Below are positions 5,402-14,610 of a stretch of DNA of 16,091 nt, piece after piece (position 1 is the stretch's first letter; each line of letters starts with the position of its first letter). This DNA is from Clostridium sp. 27_14 (GTDB taxonomy: Bacteria; Bacillota; Clostridia; TANB77; CAG-508). The notes under the pieces were generated by a model that saw nothing but the letters and a program-made list of their open reading frames with translations, had not been told where the DNA came from and made no database searches. Position numbers and translations under genes: made by a program. The DNA lies in NCBI GenBank assembly GCA_001916035.1, contig MNRQ01000038.1, positions 1-16,091 of the forward strand, written 5' to 3'.

Positions 5402-5929
5402 TTAAATACTATAGACTCTTTCACAAAAGCCGTGGTACCACTGCTCGTATATAGAAATGTCAGCGTATACCCCTCTTTCAAAGTATTCATCATAGGCAGG
5501 ACATCTGAGTGTATCAATAACATCGCAGATTCCTGTTAATTTTAAGGTTACTTCCATTTTTACATTATCCCATTTTAAGGATGATTTTGGAATTTCTGAA
5601 GACAAATTTTTTGAAAAAATAAATTTTTCAACTGTATAGTGTTCATCTTTTGTTTTTTCTGCATTAATACAGTCGTTATCATCATACTGATGACCAGCAA
5701 TACTAGATGATTCTACTATACACAAATTTGTAAGCATCCGTTGATTGTTTATTTTGTTTGTTTTGTTATGAATGTAGACGCTGATGCTATTGGAGTTCTG
5801 AGGAATCGTAGTAACAATAGTAAGCTCACCATTTTTCTCGTCAAAACTCATTTTTGTAAAAATGTCTACCTGTTTGAGTTCACTAGTAATTTCATTAATA
5901 TGATACTCTCTTTTAAATTCTGTCTGCAT
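5402..5929 (-). CDS. Hypothetical protein, 175 residues
   Basis: I do not recognise this protein. It has no signal peptide or membrane helix and looks cytoplasmic. Alternating hydrophobic/polar stretches (GELTIVTTIPQ 34-44, SISVYIHNK 48-56, KMEVTLKLTG 123-132, VYADISIYEQWYHGF 153-167) suggest a beta-rich fold with aromatic residues near the C terminus. There are four or more scattered Cys residues with no metal-site spacing. ATG 5929 has AAAGGAG 7 bases upstream. It is a single-gene unit with hairpins after the stop and a set of repeated half-sites just upstream, so it may be regulated. No toxin, enzyme or phage motif could be found. Confidence 0.7.
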   Translation of the reverse strand: MQTEFKREYHINEITSELKQVDIFTKMSFDEKNGELTIVTTIPQNSNSISVYIHNKTNKINNQRMLTNLCIVESSSIAGHQYDDNDCINAEKTKDEHYTVEKFIFSKNLSSEIPKSSLKWDNVKMEVTLKLTGICDVIDTLRCPAYDEYFERGVYADISIYEQWYHGFCERVYSI

Positions 5930-5952
5930 GCATTTTCTCCTTTTTGATGTGT

Positions 5953-6018
5953 AAATAGTTTAATATAACTATTTATGATATTAAAATGTTTACATAACTA
6001 TTTTAGCATATATGCTAA
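5953..6018. promoter_or_regulatory. Repeated half-sites upstream of the 175-residue gene
   Basis: AAATAGTT (5953-5960) and AACTATTT (5967-5974) form an inverted repeat with a 6-bp spacer. A third AACTATTT lies at 5996-6003, followed by a 16-bp perfect palindrome TTAGCATATATGCTAA (6003-6018). The cluster begins 24 bases upstream of the ATG at 5929 and could be an operator array. I could not fix a convincing -35/-10 pair. Confidence 0.4.
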
Positions 6019-6079
6019 TTTTTAGAAAATAATAAAGTTTTTTCAAGATAATTTAATTTGTGCTTTTTTAAATTTTGTT

Positions 6080-7144
6080 TTACAAATCGAAATTTAGAAA
6101 AGGAAAAATGTTTAAAGCAATAAAAGTATAAAAAGCGGCTAAAACACCATGTAATAATTTACCGAAAATATAAGGCTTAATAGACAAATCACTTTTAGAG
6201 ATAATGCTCCAAACTTGAAGTAGAACAGAAATTCCACCAAATCCTAATAAAAAAGCGGTAAAAATAATGTTTATGGAAATTTGTTTTGTTTTTATAAGAG
6301 AAATATTATTAATACCATTAGTGATTTCCAAAAAGCCTGTAATAATAGGACTAATAAAAGAAGTATCAATATGTAAAATGTTAAAAAGAGGTATAAAAAG
6401 TAAAGAAAAATTATGTAATAAACCACTACTTTTTAAAATAGAAATTACACTAGAAAAAATTACAACAAACCCACCTATAAGTAAAATAGTTTGAATACTA
6501 TTTGTAATACTTTCACTTAAAACACTACCAAGATTAGAAAAAGTTACTAAATTGGAGTTTTTAGAAGAGATATAATCTGACTTTTTATAACTACGAAAAT
6601 TGTCATTTTTCCAAAATCTAAAGATAATACCTACAGTGATGCAAGCCAAAATATGAGTAATAAGTAATAAAAGACCAATTGTTGTATTTCCAAACATACT
6701 AATACCAACAGTGCCGACAATAAAGAGAGGACCAGAATTATTAGTAAAACTTAATAATCTTTCACATTCTGTTTTTGGACAAATATTTTGTTTTCTAAAT
6801 TCACAAGCAATTTTAGCACCAACTGGATAACCACTAATTAGCCCCATTATAAAACAAAAAGAACCTTTTCCGTCAATATTAAAGATAGGCCTCATACATT
6901 TATTTAATAATTTGCCTAATAAATTTACAATGTTTGTATGTAGTAAAAGTTCAGTAGCAACAAAAAATGGAAATAAAGATGGAACAACAGAAGTGGCCCA
7001 TAAAATTAGACTATTTTTTACGGCTGTTAAATTATTTTTGGAAAATAATAAAAGTGAAAATGCAAAAATAAGAAAAACAAATGCAAAAAAGTTTCTTTTT
7101 AATTTGATTACAAAAAAATTAAATTTTGGCATAACAAATTTCAT
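6080..7144 (-). CDS. ylbJ: Sporulation integral membrane protein YlbJ
   Basis: This 354-residue membrane protein has about eight hydrophobic segments and the nucleoside-transporter 'Gate' type core. YlbJ landmarks are SVVPSLFPFFVATELLL (52-68), MRPIFNIDGKGSFCFIMGL (84-102), SGYPVGAKI (104-112), ERLLSFTNNSGPLFIVGTVG (128-147) and GFGGISVLLQVWSII near 298-312. YlbJ is needed for resistant spores and works with the SpoVV/YlbJ-type transport of the forespore, so it supports an endospore former. AAAGGA directly abuts the ATG at 7144, while a second ATG at 7132 (MPKFNFF) has 12 bases; the second may be the true start. A possible CATATAAAT sigma-E/K-like -10 lies on the - strand around 7215-7223, but I cannot match its -35 well. 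It is a single gene. Confidence 0.88.
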   Translation of the reverse strand: MKFVMPKFNFFVIKLKRNFFAFVFLIFAFSLLLFSKNNLTAVKNSLILWATSVVPSLFPFFVATELLLHTNIVNLLGKLLNKCMRPIFNIDGKGSFCFIMGLISGYPVGAKIACEFRKQNICPKTECERLLSFTNNSGPLFIVGTVGISMFGNTTIGLLLLITHILACITVGIIFRFWKNDNFRSYKKSDYISSKNSNLVTFSNLGSVLSESITNSIQTILLIGGFVVIFSSVISILKSSGLLHNFSLLFIPLFNILHIDTSFISPIITGFLEITNGINNISLIKTKQISINIIFTAFLLGFGGISVLLQVWSIISKSDLSIKPYIFGKLLHGVLAAFYTFIALNIFPFLNFDL

Positions 7145-7312
7145 TCCTTTCTTGCTTTGCTTGAGAGCATAAATAGTAATTAGAATGCTCGATTTTTTTC
7201 AATTATCATCTTTTTAATTTATATGTAAAATAAAAAAATTTATGTATAAAAATATAAAAAATGTTAATAAATTAAATATAAAATATAAAAAAAGGAAGGA
7301 TAAAAAAGATTT

Positions 7313-7471
7313 ATGGAGAATGATAAAAATAAGGGATTTTATTATACAGATATGGATGAAGATGTAACAAAATATGGAGAATTTGTATCAAGTTATTTTG
7401 CATGGGTACCACCTGAAAAACAAAAGAAAAGAGCAAAAGAACTAGATGAAAAAACCAAAAGAAAAAAATAG
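7313..7471 (+). CDS. Small hypothetical protein, 52 residues
   Basis: This short frame begins MENDKNKGFYYTDMDEDVTK, has the centre YGEFVSSYFAWVPPEK, and ends in a Lys/Arg-rich tail (residues 36-52). AGGAAGGA lies 12 bases before the ATG and codon use matches the neighbours, so it is probably translated. The acidic front, aromatic middle and basic tail suggest a small soluble or nucleic-acid-associated protein. I know no family for it. Gap to clpC is 128 bases, without a clear terminator, so co-transcription with clpC is possible. Confidence 0.55.
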   Translation: MENDKNKGFYYTDMDEDVTKYGEFVSSYFAWVPPEKQKKRAKELDEKTKRKK

Positions 7472-7599
7472 AATTTATATTATAAAAATATTAAAATTAT
7501 ATTTGCAAAAGCAAGTTTCATAGTAGAACAAAGATGAGGAATTTGAAATGTCTTAAGGGATATTATTAATGCCAATTTTTGCACTAGAAAGGAGAACAG

Positions 7600-10086
7600 A
7601 TGACATATAAATTTACAAATAGCTCAAGTAAAGCTATAGAATTAGCAAATAAAATAGCTAAAAAACTTGGACATAGCTATGTTGGAACAGAACATATATT
7701 GTATGGTTTAGCAAAAGAGGAAAATGGAGTTGCAAGTAAAGTATTGCATAATCAAGAAATTACAGATGAAGAGATAATTAAAAAAATAGAGGAATTAGTT
7801 GGATCTGAACCTGCCATTAATGAGGTAATAGATTTAACGCCAAGAAGTAAGAAAGTATTAGAAAATTCATATTTAGAGGCTAAAAAATTAGGGTATAGTT
7901 TTATAGGAACAGAACATATATTAATGGGAATTCTAAAAGAAAAAGAAAGTATAGCAACTAAGATACTAACAGAGCTTAAAACAAGCACAGGTAAATTATA
8001 TAATGAAATTTTAAAAGTAATTCAAGATAGTGAAAAAATAACAGGTATAAAAAGCAATAAAAATAAAGAAAATGATGAAAATTATTTAGAGATTAAATCT
8101 AAGGCAACTAAAAGAAGAGGAAGTTATAGTAGAACACCAATATTGAATCAATTTGGAGAAGACTTAACAATAAAGGCGGAAGAAGGAAAATTAGATCCAG
8201 TAATAGGGAGAAATGAAGAGATAGAAAAAATAATACAGATATTATCTAGGAGAACCAAAAATAATCCATGTTTAATAGGTGAACCAGGTGTTGGAAAAAC
8301 GGCTGTAATAGAGGGATTGGCCCAAAAAATAGTTGATGAAGATGTTCCAGAAAAATTAAGAGGTAAAAGAATTGTTAGTTTAGATCTTTCTGGAATGGTT
8401 GCAGGAACAAAATATAGAGGAGACTTTGAAGAAAGAATAAAGAAAACACTAAATGAAGTTAAAAAATCAGAAGATGTAATTTTATTTATTGATGAAATAC
8501 ACACAATAGTTGGTGCTGGGGCAGCAGAAGGAGCAATAGATGCTTCAAATATTTTAAAACCACTTTTAGCAAGGGGTGAAATGCAACTTATAGGGGCAAC
8601 GACATTAAAAGAATATAAGAAATATATAGAAAGAGATTCAGCATTAGAAAGAAGATTTAATCAAATAAAAATAGAAGAGCCAAGCCAAGAAGATACAATG
8701 AAAATATTAGAAGGCTTAAGAGATAAATATGAAGCACATCATAATGTAAAAATAACAAATCAAGCATTAGAGACTGCAGTTATATTATCAGCTAGATATA
8801 TAAATGATAGGTTTCTACCTGACAAAGCAGTAGATTTAATAGATGAAGCAGCAGCTAGAGCGAGTTTAAAAGCAGATGTAGAACCAAAAAAAATAAAAAA
8901 AATGCAAGAAGAATTGAATGAGGTAAAAAGAGAAAAGGAAGAGTCAATAATAAATCAAAAATTTGAAAAAGCAGCAAAATTAAGAGATAAAGAAAATGAG
9001 TTAAGAGAAAGATTGAAAAATGAAGAACTAGGTTGGAAAAACAAAAATAACAAATCAGTAGTAAGTATTACTGGTGAAAATATAGCTGAGGTAGTAGCAT
9101 CAACAACAGGAATACCTGTAAGAAAAATAGCACAAGATGAAAATCAAAAATTAAAAAATTTAGAAGTGGAATTGCATAAGAGGGTAATAGGACAAAATGA
9201 AGCTATAGAAGCTGTGAGTAAAGCAATTAGAAGAGGAAGAGTAGGCTTAAAAGATCCTAAAAGACCAATAGGTTCATTTCTATTTTTAGGACCAACAGGA
9301 GTAGGTAAAACTGAATTAGCAAAAGCAGTAGCAGAAGTACTCTTTGGTGATGAAAATGATATGATAAGAATAGATATGTCAGAATATATGGAACAACATT
9401 CTGTATCAAAATTAATAGGTTCACCACCTGGATATGTAGGATATGAAGAAGGTGGACAACTAACTGAAAAAATAAGGAGAAGACCATATTCAGTAATATT
9501 GTTAGATGAAATAGAAAAAGCACATCCAGATGTAATGAATATGTTATTGCAAATTTTAGAAGATGGAAGATTAACAGATAGTCAAGGAAGAATGATAAAT
9601 TTCAAAAATACAGTAATAATAATGACATCAAATTTAGGAGCAAGAATAATTACAGATAAAAAGTCATTAGGATTTTCAAGTAATAATAATGAAGAAAAAG
9701 TTTCGGAAAAGAAATATGAAGAAACAAAAAAGGATGTAATGGAAGTAGTAAAAAAAGAATTGAGACCAGAATTTATAAATAGAATAGATGAAATAATAGT
9801 ATTCCATAAACTAGAAGATAAAGAGATTTATCAAATAATAGATTTAATGTTGGCAGAAGTTACAAACAGATTAAAAAATGAAAAATATAATATAGTAATA
9901 GATAAATCTGTAAAAGAATTTATAGCAAAAAAAGGCATAGATAAAAACTTTGGAGCAAGGCCTTTACGTAGAACAATCCAAAACTTAATTGAAGATAGAT
10001 TAGCGGAATTTATTTTAGATGGAGAACTTTGCAAGAATGAAGATAAAACTATGTATGAAGAAGATGGAAAAATTATTTTGAGATGA
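7600..10086 (+). CDS. clpC: ATP-dependent Clp protease ATPase subunit ClpC
   Basis: This 828-residue Hsp100 ATPase unfolds proteins and feeds them to ClpP. Domains in order: two Clp_N repeats (about 1-145), linker, AAA1 with Walker A GEPGVGKT (227-234) and Walker B ILFIDE (294-299), a UVR-type middle coiled coil (about 430-475) that marks ClpC rather than ClpA, AAA2 with GPTGVGKT (564-571) and VILLDE (632-637), and the ClpP-docking tripeptide LGF (690-692). Length is normal and all ATPase motifs are intact. ATG 7600 has AAAGGAGA just upstream. In many Firmicutes clpC follows ctsR, mcsA and mcsB; here the upstream neighbours are a 52-residue unknown and ylbJ, and no CtsR box is apparent, so control may differ. 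A strong terminator follows. Confidence 0.97.
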   Translation: MTYKFTNSSSKAIELANKIAKKLGHSYVGTEHILYGLAKEENGVASKVLHNQEITDEEIIKKIEELVGSEPAINEVIDLTPRSKKVLENSYLEAKKLGYSFIGTEHILMGILKEKESIATKILTELKTSTGKLYNEILKVIQDSEKITGIKSNKNKENDENYLEIKSKATKRRGSYSRTPILNQFGEDLTIKAEEGKLDPVIGRNEEIEKIIQILSRRTKNNPCLIGEPGVGKTAVIEGLAQKIVDEDVPEKLRGKRIVSLDLSGMVAGTKYRGDFEERIKKTLNEVKKSEDVILFIDEIHTIVGAGAAEGAIDASNILKPLLARGEMQLIGATTLKEYKKYIERDSALERRFNQIKIEEPSQEDTMKILEGLRDKYEAHHNVKITNQALETAVILSARYINDRFLPDKAVDLIDEAAARASLKADVEPKKIKKMQEELNEVKREKEESIINQKFEKAAKLRDKENELRERLKNEELGWKNKNNKSVVSITGENIAEVVASTTGIPVRKIAQDENQKLKNLEVELHKRVIGQNEAIEAVSKAIRRGRVGLKDPKRPIGSFLFLGPTGVGKTELAKAVAEVLFGDENDMIRIDMSEYMEQHSVSKLIGSPPGYVGYEEGGQLTEKIRRRPYSVILLDEIEKAHPDVMNMLLQILEDGRLTDSQGRMINFKNTVIIMTSNLGARIITDKKSLGFSSNNNEEKVSEKKYEETKKDVMEVVKKELRPEFINRIDEIIVFHKLEDKEIYQIIDLMLAEVTNRLKNEKYNIVIDKSVKEFIAKKGIDKNFGARPLRRTIQNLIEDRLAEFILDGELCKNEDKTMYEEDGKIILR

Positions 10087-10094
10087 GATTATAT

Positions 10095-10155
10095 AGAGAC
10101 AGAACAAAAATCATGGGAATTCAGGCAAATTTTTGTAATGTCTCTGATTTTTTAT
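10095..10155 (+). terminator. clpC terminator
   Basis: AGAGACA (10095-10101) pairs with 10139-10145, and an inner ACAAAAAT/ATTTTTGT stem adds to it. A run of six T follows at 10148-10153. It ends the clpC transcript just after its stop. Confidence 0.8.
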
Positions 10156-10206
10156 ATTTAGTATAAAAAGTATTAAAAAAACTGATTTGAAAAATTAAAA
10201 AATCAG

Positions 10207-10235
10207 TTGCCGAAAATATAAAAATATATTATAAT
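10207..10235 (+). promoter_or_regulatory. Promoter of the 107-residue gene
   Basis: TTGCCG (10207-10212), a 17-bp spacer and a perfect TATAAT (10230-10235) lie 35 bases before the ATG at 10271. An inverted repeat (10180-10188 with 10200-10208) overlaps the -35 and could be an operator or a - strand terminator. Confidence 0.6.
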
Positions 10236-10270
10236 GTGAAAAGCTAAAAAGAAAGTAGAGAAAGTAAAAG

Positions 10271-10594
10271 ATGAATGAATTTAGAATAATAAAAATAATG
10301 AATGAGACAACATTAGAAATTTTGAAGGAAAATAAAGCTGATTATGCATTAAATGAAAAAATACAAAAATATTTACAAGATGAGGCTATATTTTTTAAAA
10401 TAAGTAAACAAAATGCAATGAAAATTTTAGAAGCGGTAGGAGTAAAAAAGGAAGAATTAGAAAAGACATATCAAAAACTAATAGAATCACAAATGTATTA
10501 TGAATTAGTGAAAAGAGGAAAAATAAAACCAGAAGATAAAAATGTAGTAATAAAATATAAAAATTATGATTATAAAGATATGTTTAAAAAATAG
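10271..10594 (+). CDS. Small helical hypothetical protein, 107 residues
   Basis: I do not recognise this protein. It is soluble, with no signal or membrane segment. Residues 10-85 look helical: ETTLEILKENKADYALNEKI (12-31), AIFFKISKQNAMKILEAVGV (39-58) and KKEELEKTYQKLIESQMYYE (59-78). The end is basic (VVIKYKNYDYKDMFKK). Only a weak purine-rich ribosome site (GAAAGTAGAGAAAG) precedes the ATG, but the promoter at 10207-10235 is strong. It lies 93 bases before the first of two paralogous genes and may be co-transcribed with them. Confidence 0.65.
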   Translation: MNEFRIIKIMNETTLEILKENKADYALNEKIQKYLQDEAIFFKISKQNAMKILEAVGVKKEELEKTYQKLIESQMYYELVKRGKIKPEDKNVVIKYKNYDYKDMFKK

Positions 10595-10687
10595 TATAAC
10601 TAATATAAAAAAATAAGAAAGATAGGTTAAATAATTAATAATTTTAATTATGTATGTATCTTTTAATTATGTTAGAAAGGAAATGAA

Positions 10688-11707
10688 TTGAAAATGAACG
10701 ACAATAAAATAAGGGATTTTTATAAAGAAGTAGAAGAATGTTTAGATGGAGAATATAAAATAATATTAGAACCTAAAAGAAATTTAAAAGAAGAATGGAT
10801 TGAATATGACCAGGTAAAATGGGAAATGGAAGATGGGATAAAAGATTTAGTAGACAATTTATTAAAAGAAAAAAGTATGAGTATTGAAGATAAAATTTTA
10901 GAAGTATATAAATATATATGTTTAAACTACATATATGATGTTAATGTACTATACTTTTTTAGAAAAGATAAAAGTGACATAAATAATGTAAAATATATAG
11001 CAGTTGATTGGTATGGGAGAATAATTGGAGAGGATTGGAAAGAAAAAAGAAAAAACCATAACAGAAGAATATGTTACGAGTTTGCAAGATTTTATGCAAA
11101 AGCTATAAATACTTTAATAAATGGTAATAATGAGTTAGAGGCATTTATGCTAGGATTAAAAGATAATACACATTATGTTGTTGGCTTAACAGGAAAAGAA
11201 TATAGTGTAGTTTTGGATTTAGATGATTTTAATAGTATAAAAGATCTTACAAGAGTGAAATTAGGATTAACAATAAAAGGAATAAAAATATTAAGAGATG
11301 AAACAGGAAAGTTCCAAAAAGCAGTTAATGACTTTAATAAAGGTAAAAAAGAAGAGTTAGAAGAGCTAGAAGAAGCAAGAAAAAATATAAAAAGTGAAAA
11401 TCTAATAGAATATTTTAAATATGTTATACAAGTATTAAATAAATATAATATAGATGCACAGGGGATTTTTGAATATATGAGAGCAGTGGTTGAAACTGAA
11501 GAAATAGAAATAGAGAAAATATGGAAAGAAGACAAAAATGCATCTGAAAGAAGATATGAAAGATGTATATATTTTAAATATGAAGGTAATACATATTTAA
11601 TAGATACTATTGAAAAAAGTTTAAAAAATATAAGTAAAAAAGATTTAGATCCAAAAATATTTATAGAGAATCCAGAAGAAAATCAATATAAATATTATGG
11701 AGGATAA
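10688..11707 (+). CDS. Transglutaminase-like candidate, paralogue A
   Basis: This 339-residue soluble protein shares sequence with the gene directly downstream. Conserved in both: DWYGR (107-111), NHNRRICYEFARFYAKAI (123-140), THYVVGL (161-167), YSVVLDLDDF (172-181), IKDLTRVKLGLTIKGIKIL (184-202), and a C-terminal block AQGIFEYMR (257-265) to YLIDT (303-307). The spacing C129-H162-D177, with a helix after Cys and strands bearing His and Asp, resembles a transglutaminase/papain-like fold; this is inference from pattern only. Such proteins can be proteases, cross-linkers or inactive binders. No signal peptide is present, so it acts inside the cell unless exported otherwise. TTG at 10688 is 7 bases after AGAAAGG, better placed than ATG 10694, so TTG is likely the start. 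Confidence 0.7.
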   Translation: MKMNDNKIRDFYKEVEECLDGEYKIILEPKRNLKEEWIEYDQVKWEMEDGIKDLVDNLLKEKSMSIEDKILEVYKYICLNYIYDVNVLYFFRKDKSDINNVKYIAVDWYGRIIGEDWKEKRKNHNRRICYEFARFYAKAINTLINGNNELEAFMLGLKDNTHYVVGLTGKEYSVVLDLDDFNSIKDLTRVKLGLTIKGIKILRDETGKFQKAVNDFNKGKKEELEELEEARKNIKSENLIEYFKYVIQVLNKYNIDAQGIFEYMRAVVETEEIEIEKIWKEDKNASERRYERCIYFKYEGNTYLIDTIEKSLKNISKKDLDPKIFIENPEENQYKYYGG

Positions 11708-11790
11708 GAAGCGGATTTGCAATATTTATATTTTTTAGTAAAAGGTAAAAGAGATTACAGTAAAATAAAAATAAAAGGAACATAATAACA

Positions 11791-12900
11791 ATGAGTATAA
11801 ATGTAGAAAAATTAAATAGATTAAATAAGTTAGTAAGTATGTTTTTTAGAAACAAACACACAATTGTATTAAATCCAGAAGAAAAAATAAGTAATGAACA
11901 AGATTTAGAAGAGGACGTAGTTTATGATGGAGCAAAATGGAAGATACCAGAGCAACTAGAAAAATATGTTTGTAAATTATCTGAAAAAGAGGATATAAGT
12001 GCTGAAGACAAAATATTGTTGATATATGAAAAAATATGCAGAGAATATGTATATGATGATAATTTGATATCATATATAAAAAAAATAGATGAAGACATTT
12101 ACACTGTGCCAGATTGGTATGGAAGAAACGTTGAAGAAGAATGGGAAAAAAACAGGGAGCAACATAATAGGAGAATATGTTTTGAATTATCTAGGTATAT
12201 TGCAAAATCATTAAGTGAAGTGTTAAAAGATAGAGATAAATATAATATATGTATATTTTGGAATAAAAATCTTGCACATTATTTTGTAGGATTAACATCT
12301 GATGAATATAGTCTATCAATAGACTTAGATGATTTTTTTAAAATAAAAGATCTTACAAGAGTAAAAACAGATTTGACTCTAAAAGGAATAGAAATTTTAG
12401 AAGATAAAGAAGGAAAGTTTAAACAAGCATTAGAAGAATTTAATAGCGAAAAAGAAGAACAAGCTTTAGAAAAAATAGAAAATGAAATAGAGGAAAAAGA
12501 GAATTCAAAGAAATCCAGTGATAACATAGAAAAACAAGATAATGAACAAGTTGAAGATATAATAGAAAATGAAAATGTTATTTTTTGTAAAAAAGCAATA
12601 GAGATATTGAATAAAAAATATCATCTTGATTCACAAGGCATTTTTGAATATATGAAGGAAATACTAGATATTAAATTAGGTAAAGAAAATAGAGCAAAAA
12701 TTTGGAAAAGAATAGATGGAGAAACAACAAGATATATACGATGTTTGATTTTTAATATTGGTAATCAAAAATATCTAATAGACACAGATGCAAGTGTAGT
12801 AAGACCATTTGATGAAAATGAACTAACAGAAAAAAGAACACATTTTATAGCATATAAAGATTTATCAAGAGGAGGATTTGATTATTATGATGGTAGATAG
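11791..12900 (+). CDS. Transglutaminase-like candidate, paralogue B
   Basis: This 369-residue protein is a tandem duplicate of the upstream gene, well diverged. The shared core is kept: DWYGR (108-112), QHNRRICFELSRYIAKS (124-140), AHYFVGL (162-168), YSLSIDLDDF (173-182), KDLTRVKTDLTLKGIEIL (186-203), QGIFEYMKE (282-290) and YLIDTD (328-333). The candidate triad is C130, H163, D178, each matching paralogue A. It differs by an extra Glu/Lys-rich linker (about 218-257), probably disordered or coiled, between the two domains, and a Gly/Tyr-rich C terminus. The N-terminal 40 residues differ most. ATG 11791 has AAAAGGA 11 bases upstream; the 83-base gap after A lacks a terminator, so the two are likely one operon. 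Function unknown. Confidence 0.7.
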   Translation: MSINVEKLNRLNKLVSMFFRNKHTIVLNPEEKISNEQDLEEDVVYDGAKWKIPEQLEKYVCKLSEKEDISAEDKILLIYEKICREYVYDDNLISYIKKIDEDIYTVPDWYGRNVEEEWEKNREQHNRRICFELSRYIAKSLSEVLKDRDKYNICIFWNKNLAHYFVGLTSDEYSLSIDLDDFFKIKDLTRVKTDLTLKGIEILEDKEGKFKQALEEFNSEKEEQALEKIENEIEEKENSKKSSDNIEKQDNEQVEDIIENENVIFCKKAIEILNKKYHLDSQGIFEYMKEILDIKLGKENRAKIWKRIDGETTRYIRCLIFNIGNQKYLIDTDASVVRPFDENELTEKRTHFIAYKDLSRGGFDYYDGR

Positions 12901-12994
12901 ACTAAAAATAATATAAAAATTTAAACTTATAAATAAGTTTGGAGCTAAAGTAGTTTTAAATTTGGTTTTATACTGCAAAAAGAAGGCTAAAATC

Positions 12995-13023
12995 TTTACA
13001 ATTGGCAAGAAATAATGTATAAT
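12995..13023 (+). promoter_or_regulatory. lysS promoter
   Basis: TTTACA (12995-13000), a 17-bp spacer and a perfect TATAAT (13018-13023) lie about 60 bases before the lysS start. The leader is too short for a T-box, so the gene does not appear to be controlled by uncharged tRNA. Confidence 0.75.
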
Positions 13024-13082
13024 GTACACTATAATGAAAAGAGAAAGCCTAAGAAAAGGCAAATTAGAAAGGAAGATGCAAA

Positions 13083-14585
13083 GTGGAAAAAAATCAAAAT
13101 GTAAATAATGAAGAAACAGAATTAGACATAAACCATTTAATGCAAATAAGAAGAGAAAAATTAATAGAATTGCAAGAACAAGGAAAAAATCCATTTGAAA
13201 TAACAAAATTTGATAGAACAAATACAGCAGGAGAAATAAAAGCAAATTATGAAGAATATGAACAAAAAGACGTAACAGTAGCAGGAAGAATAATAGCCAA
13301 AAGAATAATGGGAAAAGCATCTTTTTGTACTATACAAGATAGTGATGAAAAAATACAAAGCTATGTAAGTATAAATGATTTAGGAGAAGAAAGCTATAAG
13401 GCATTTAAGACTTATGATATAGGAGATATAGTAGGAATAACAGGATTTGTATTTAAAACAAGAACAGAAGAAATATCAGTACATGCAAAAGAAGTAACAT
13501 TATTATCAAAATCATTAAGACCTTTACCAGAAAAATTTCATGGATTAAAAGATGTAGATTTAAGATATAGACAAAGATATGTTGATTTAATAATGAATCC
13601 AGAAGTGAAAGAAACATTTAAAAAAAGAAGCCAAATAATAAGTGAAATAAGAAAAATATTAGATGAAAAAGGATACTTAGAAGTGGAAACACCAATATTA
13701 AATACAATATCAGGAGGAGCAACAGCAAGACCATTTATAACACATCACAATACATTAGATATAGATATGTATTTAAGAATAGCAACAGAATTAAACTTAA
13801 AAAGATTAATAGTAGGTGGATATGATAAAGTATATGAAATGGGAAGAATATTCAGGAATGAAGGAATGGACATCAGACATAATCCAGAATTTACATCAAT
13901 AGAATTGTATGCAGCTTATGAAAACTATCATGATATGATGGATATAACAGAAGAATTATTTCAAAGATGTGCAACAAAAGTTTGTGGAACAACAAAAATA
14001 ACATATCAAGAAAAAGAGATAGAATTAGGTGGAAAATGGAAAAGAATAACAATGATAGACTCAATAAAAGAGGCATGTGGTGTTGATTTTAATACAATAA
14101 ATACTGATGAAGAAGCAATAAAATTAGCTAAAGAAAGAAATATAGAGATTCCAACAGGAAAAGAAACAAGAGGACATATAATAAGTTTATTCTTTGATGA
14201 ATATGTAGAAAAAACAATAGTACAACCAACATTTGTATATGATTATCCAGTAGAAATATCACCATTAGCAAAAAAATCACCAAAAGATCCAAGATTAACA
14301 GAAAGATTTGAAATATTTATAGATGGTAGAGAATATGGAAATGCCTTTTCAGAATTAAATGATCCAATAGATCAATATGAAAGATTTAAAGAAGAAATAG
14401 CAGCAAGAGAAAATGGAGATGATGAAGCTGGAATGATGGATGAAGATTACATACAAGCACTAGAAATAGGTTTACCACCTACAGGGGGATTAGGAATAGG
14501 AATAGATAGATTAGTTATGTTATTAACAGATGCAGCATCAATAAGAGATGTATTATTATTTCCAACAATGAAACCACTAAATTAA
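13083..14585 (+). CDS. lysS: Lysyl-tRNA synthetase, class II
   Basis: This 500-residue enzyme charges tRNA-Lys with lysine using ATP, in the cytoplasm. The N-terminal helix and OB-fold anticodon domain cover about 15-145 (VAGRIIAKRIMGKASFCTIQ, 66-85). The catalytic domain follows with class II motif 2 FRNEGMDIRHNPEFTSIE (257-274) and motif 3 GGLGIGIDRL (468-477), plus RYRQRYVDLI (161-170) typical of LysRS. Length is normal. The start is GTG at 13083, 9 bases after AAAGGA; an ATG at 13076 is in another frame. It is followed after 25 bases by a fic gene with its own ribosome site and no terminator between, so the two are one transcription unit. Confidence 0.97.
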   Translation: MEKNQNVNNEETELDINHLMQIRREKLIELQEQGKNPFEITKFDRTNTAGEIKANYEEYEQKDVTVAGRIIAKRIMGKASFCTIQDSDEKIQSYVSINDLGEESYKAFKTYDIGDIVGITGFVFKTRTEEISVHAKEVTLLSKSLRPLPEKFHGLKDVDLRYRQRYVDLIMNPEVKETFKKRSQIISEIRKILDEKGYLEVETPILNTISGGATARPFITHHNTLDIDMYLRIATELNLKRLIVGGYDKVYEMGRIFRNEGMDIRHNPEFTSIELYAAYENYHDMMDITEELFQRCATKVCGTTKITYQEKEIELGGKWKRITMIDSIKEACGVDFNTINTDEEAIKLAKERNIEIPTGKETRGHIISLFFDEYVEKTIVQPTFVYDYPVEISPLAKKSPKDPRLTERFEIFIDGREYGNAFSELNDPIDQYERFKEEIAARENGDDEAGMMDEDYIQALEIGLPPTGGLGIGIDRLVMLLTDAASIRDVLLFPTMKPLN

Positions 14586-14610
14586 TATTAGACTTCTTAA
14601 GGAGAGAAAA

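Noticed and set aside
12901..13082. T-box riboswitch before lysS
   Set aside because: From the predicted transcription start to the GTG is about 50-60 bases, too short. No T-box core sequence or terminator/antiterminator pair is visible.
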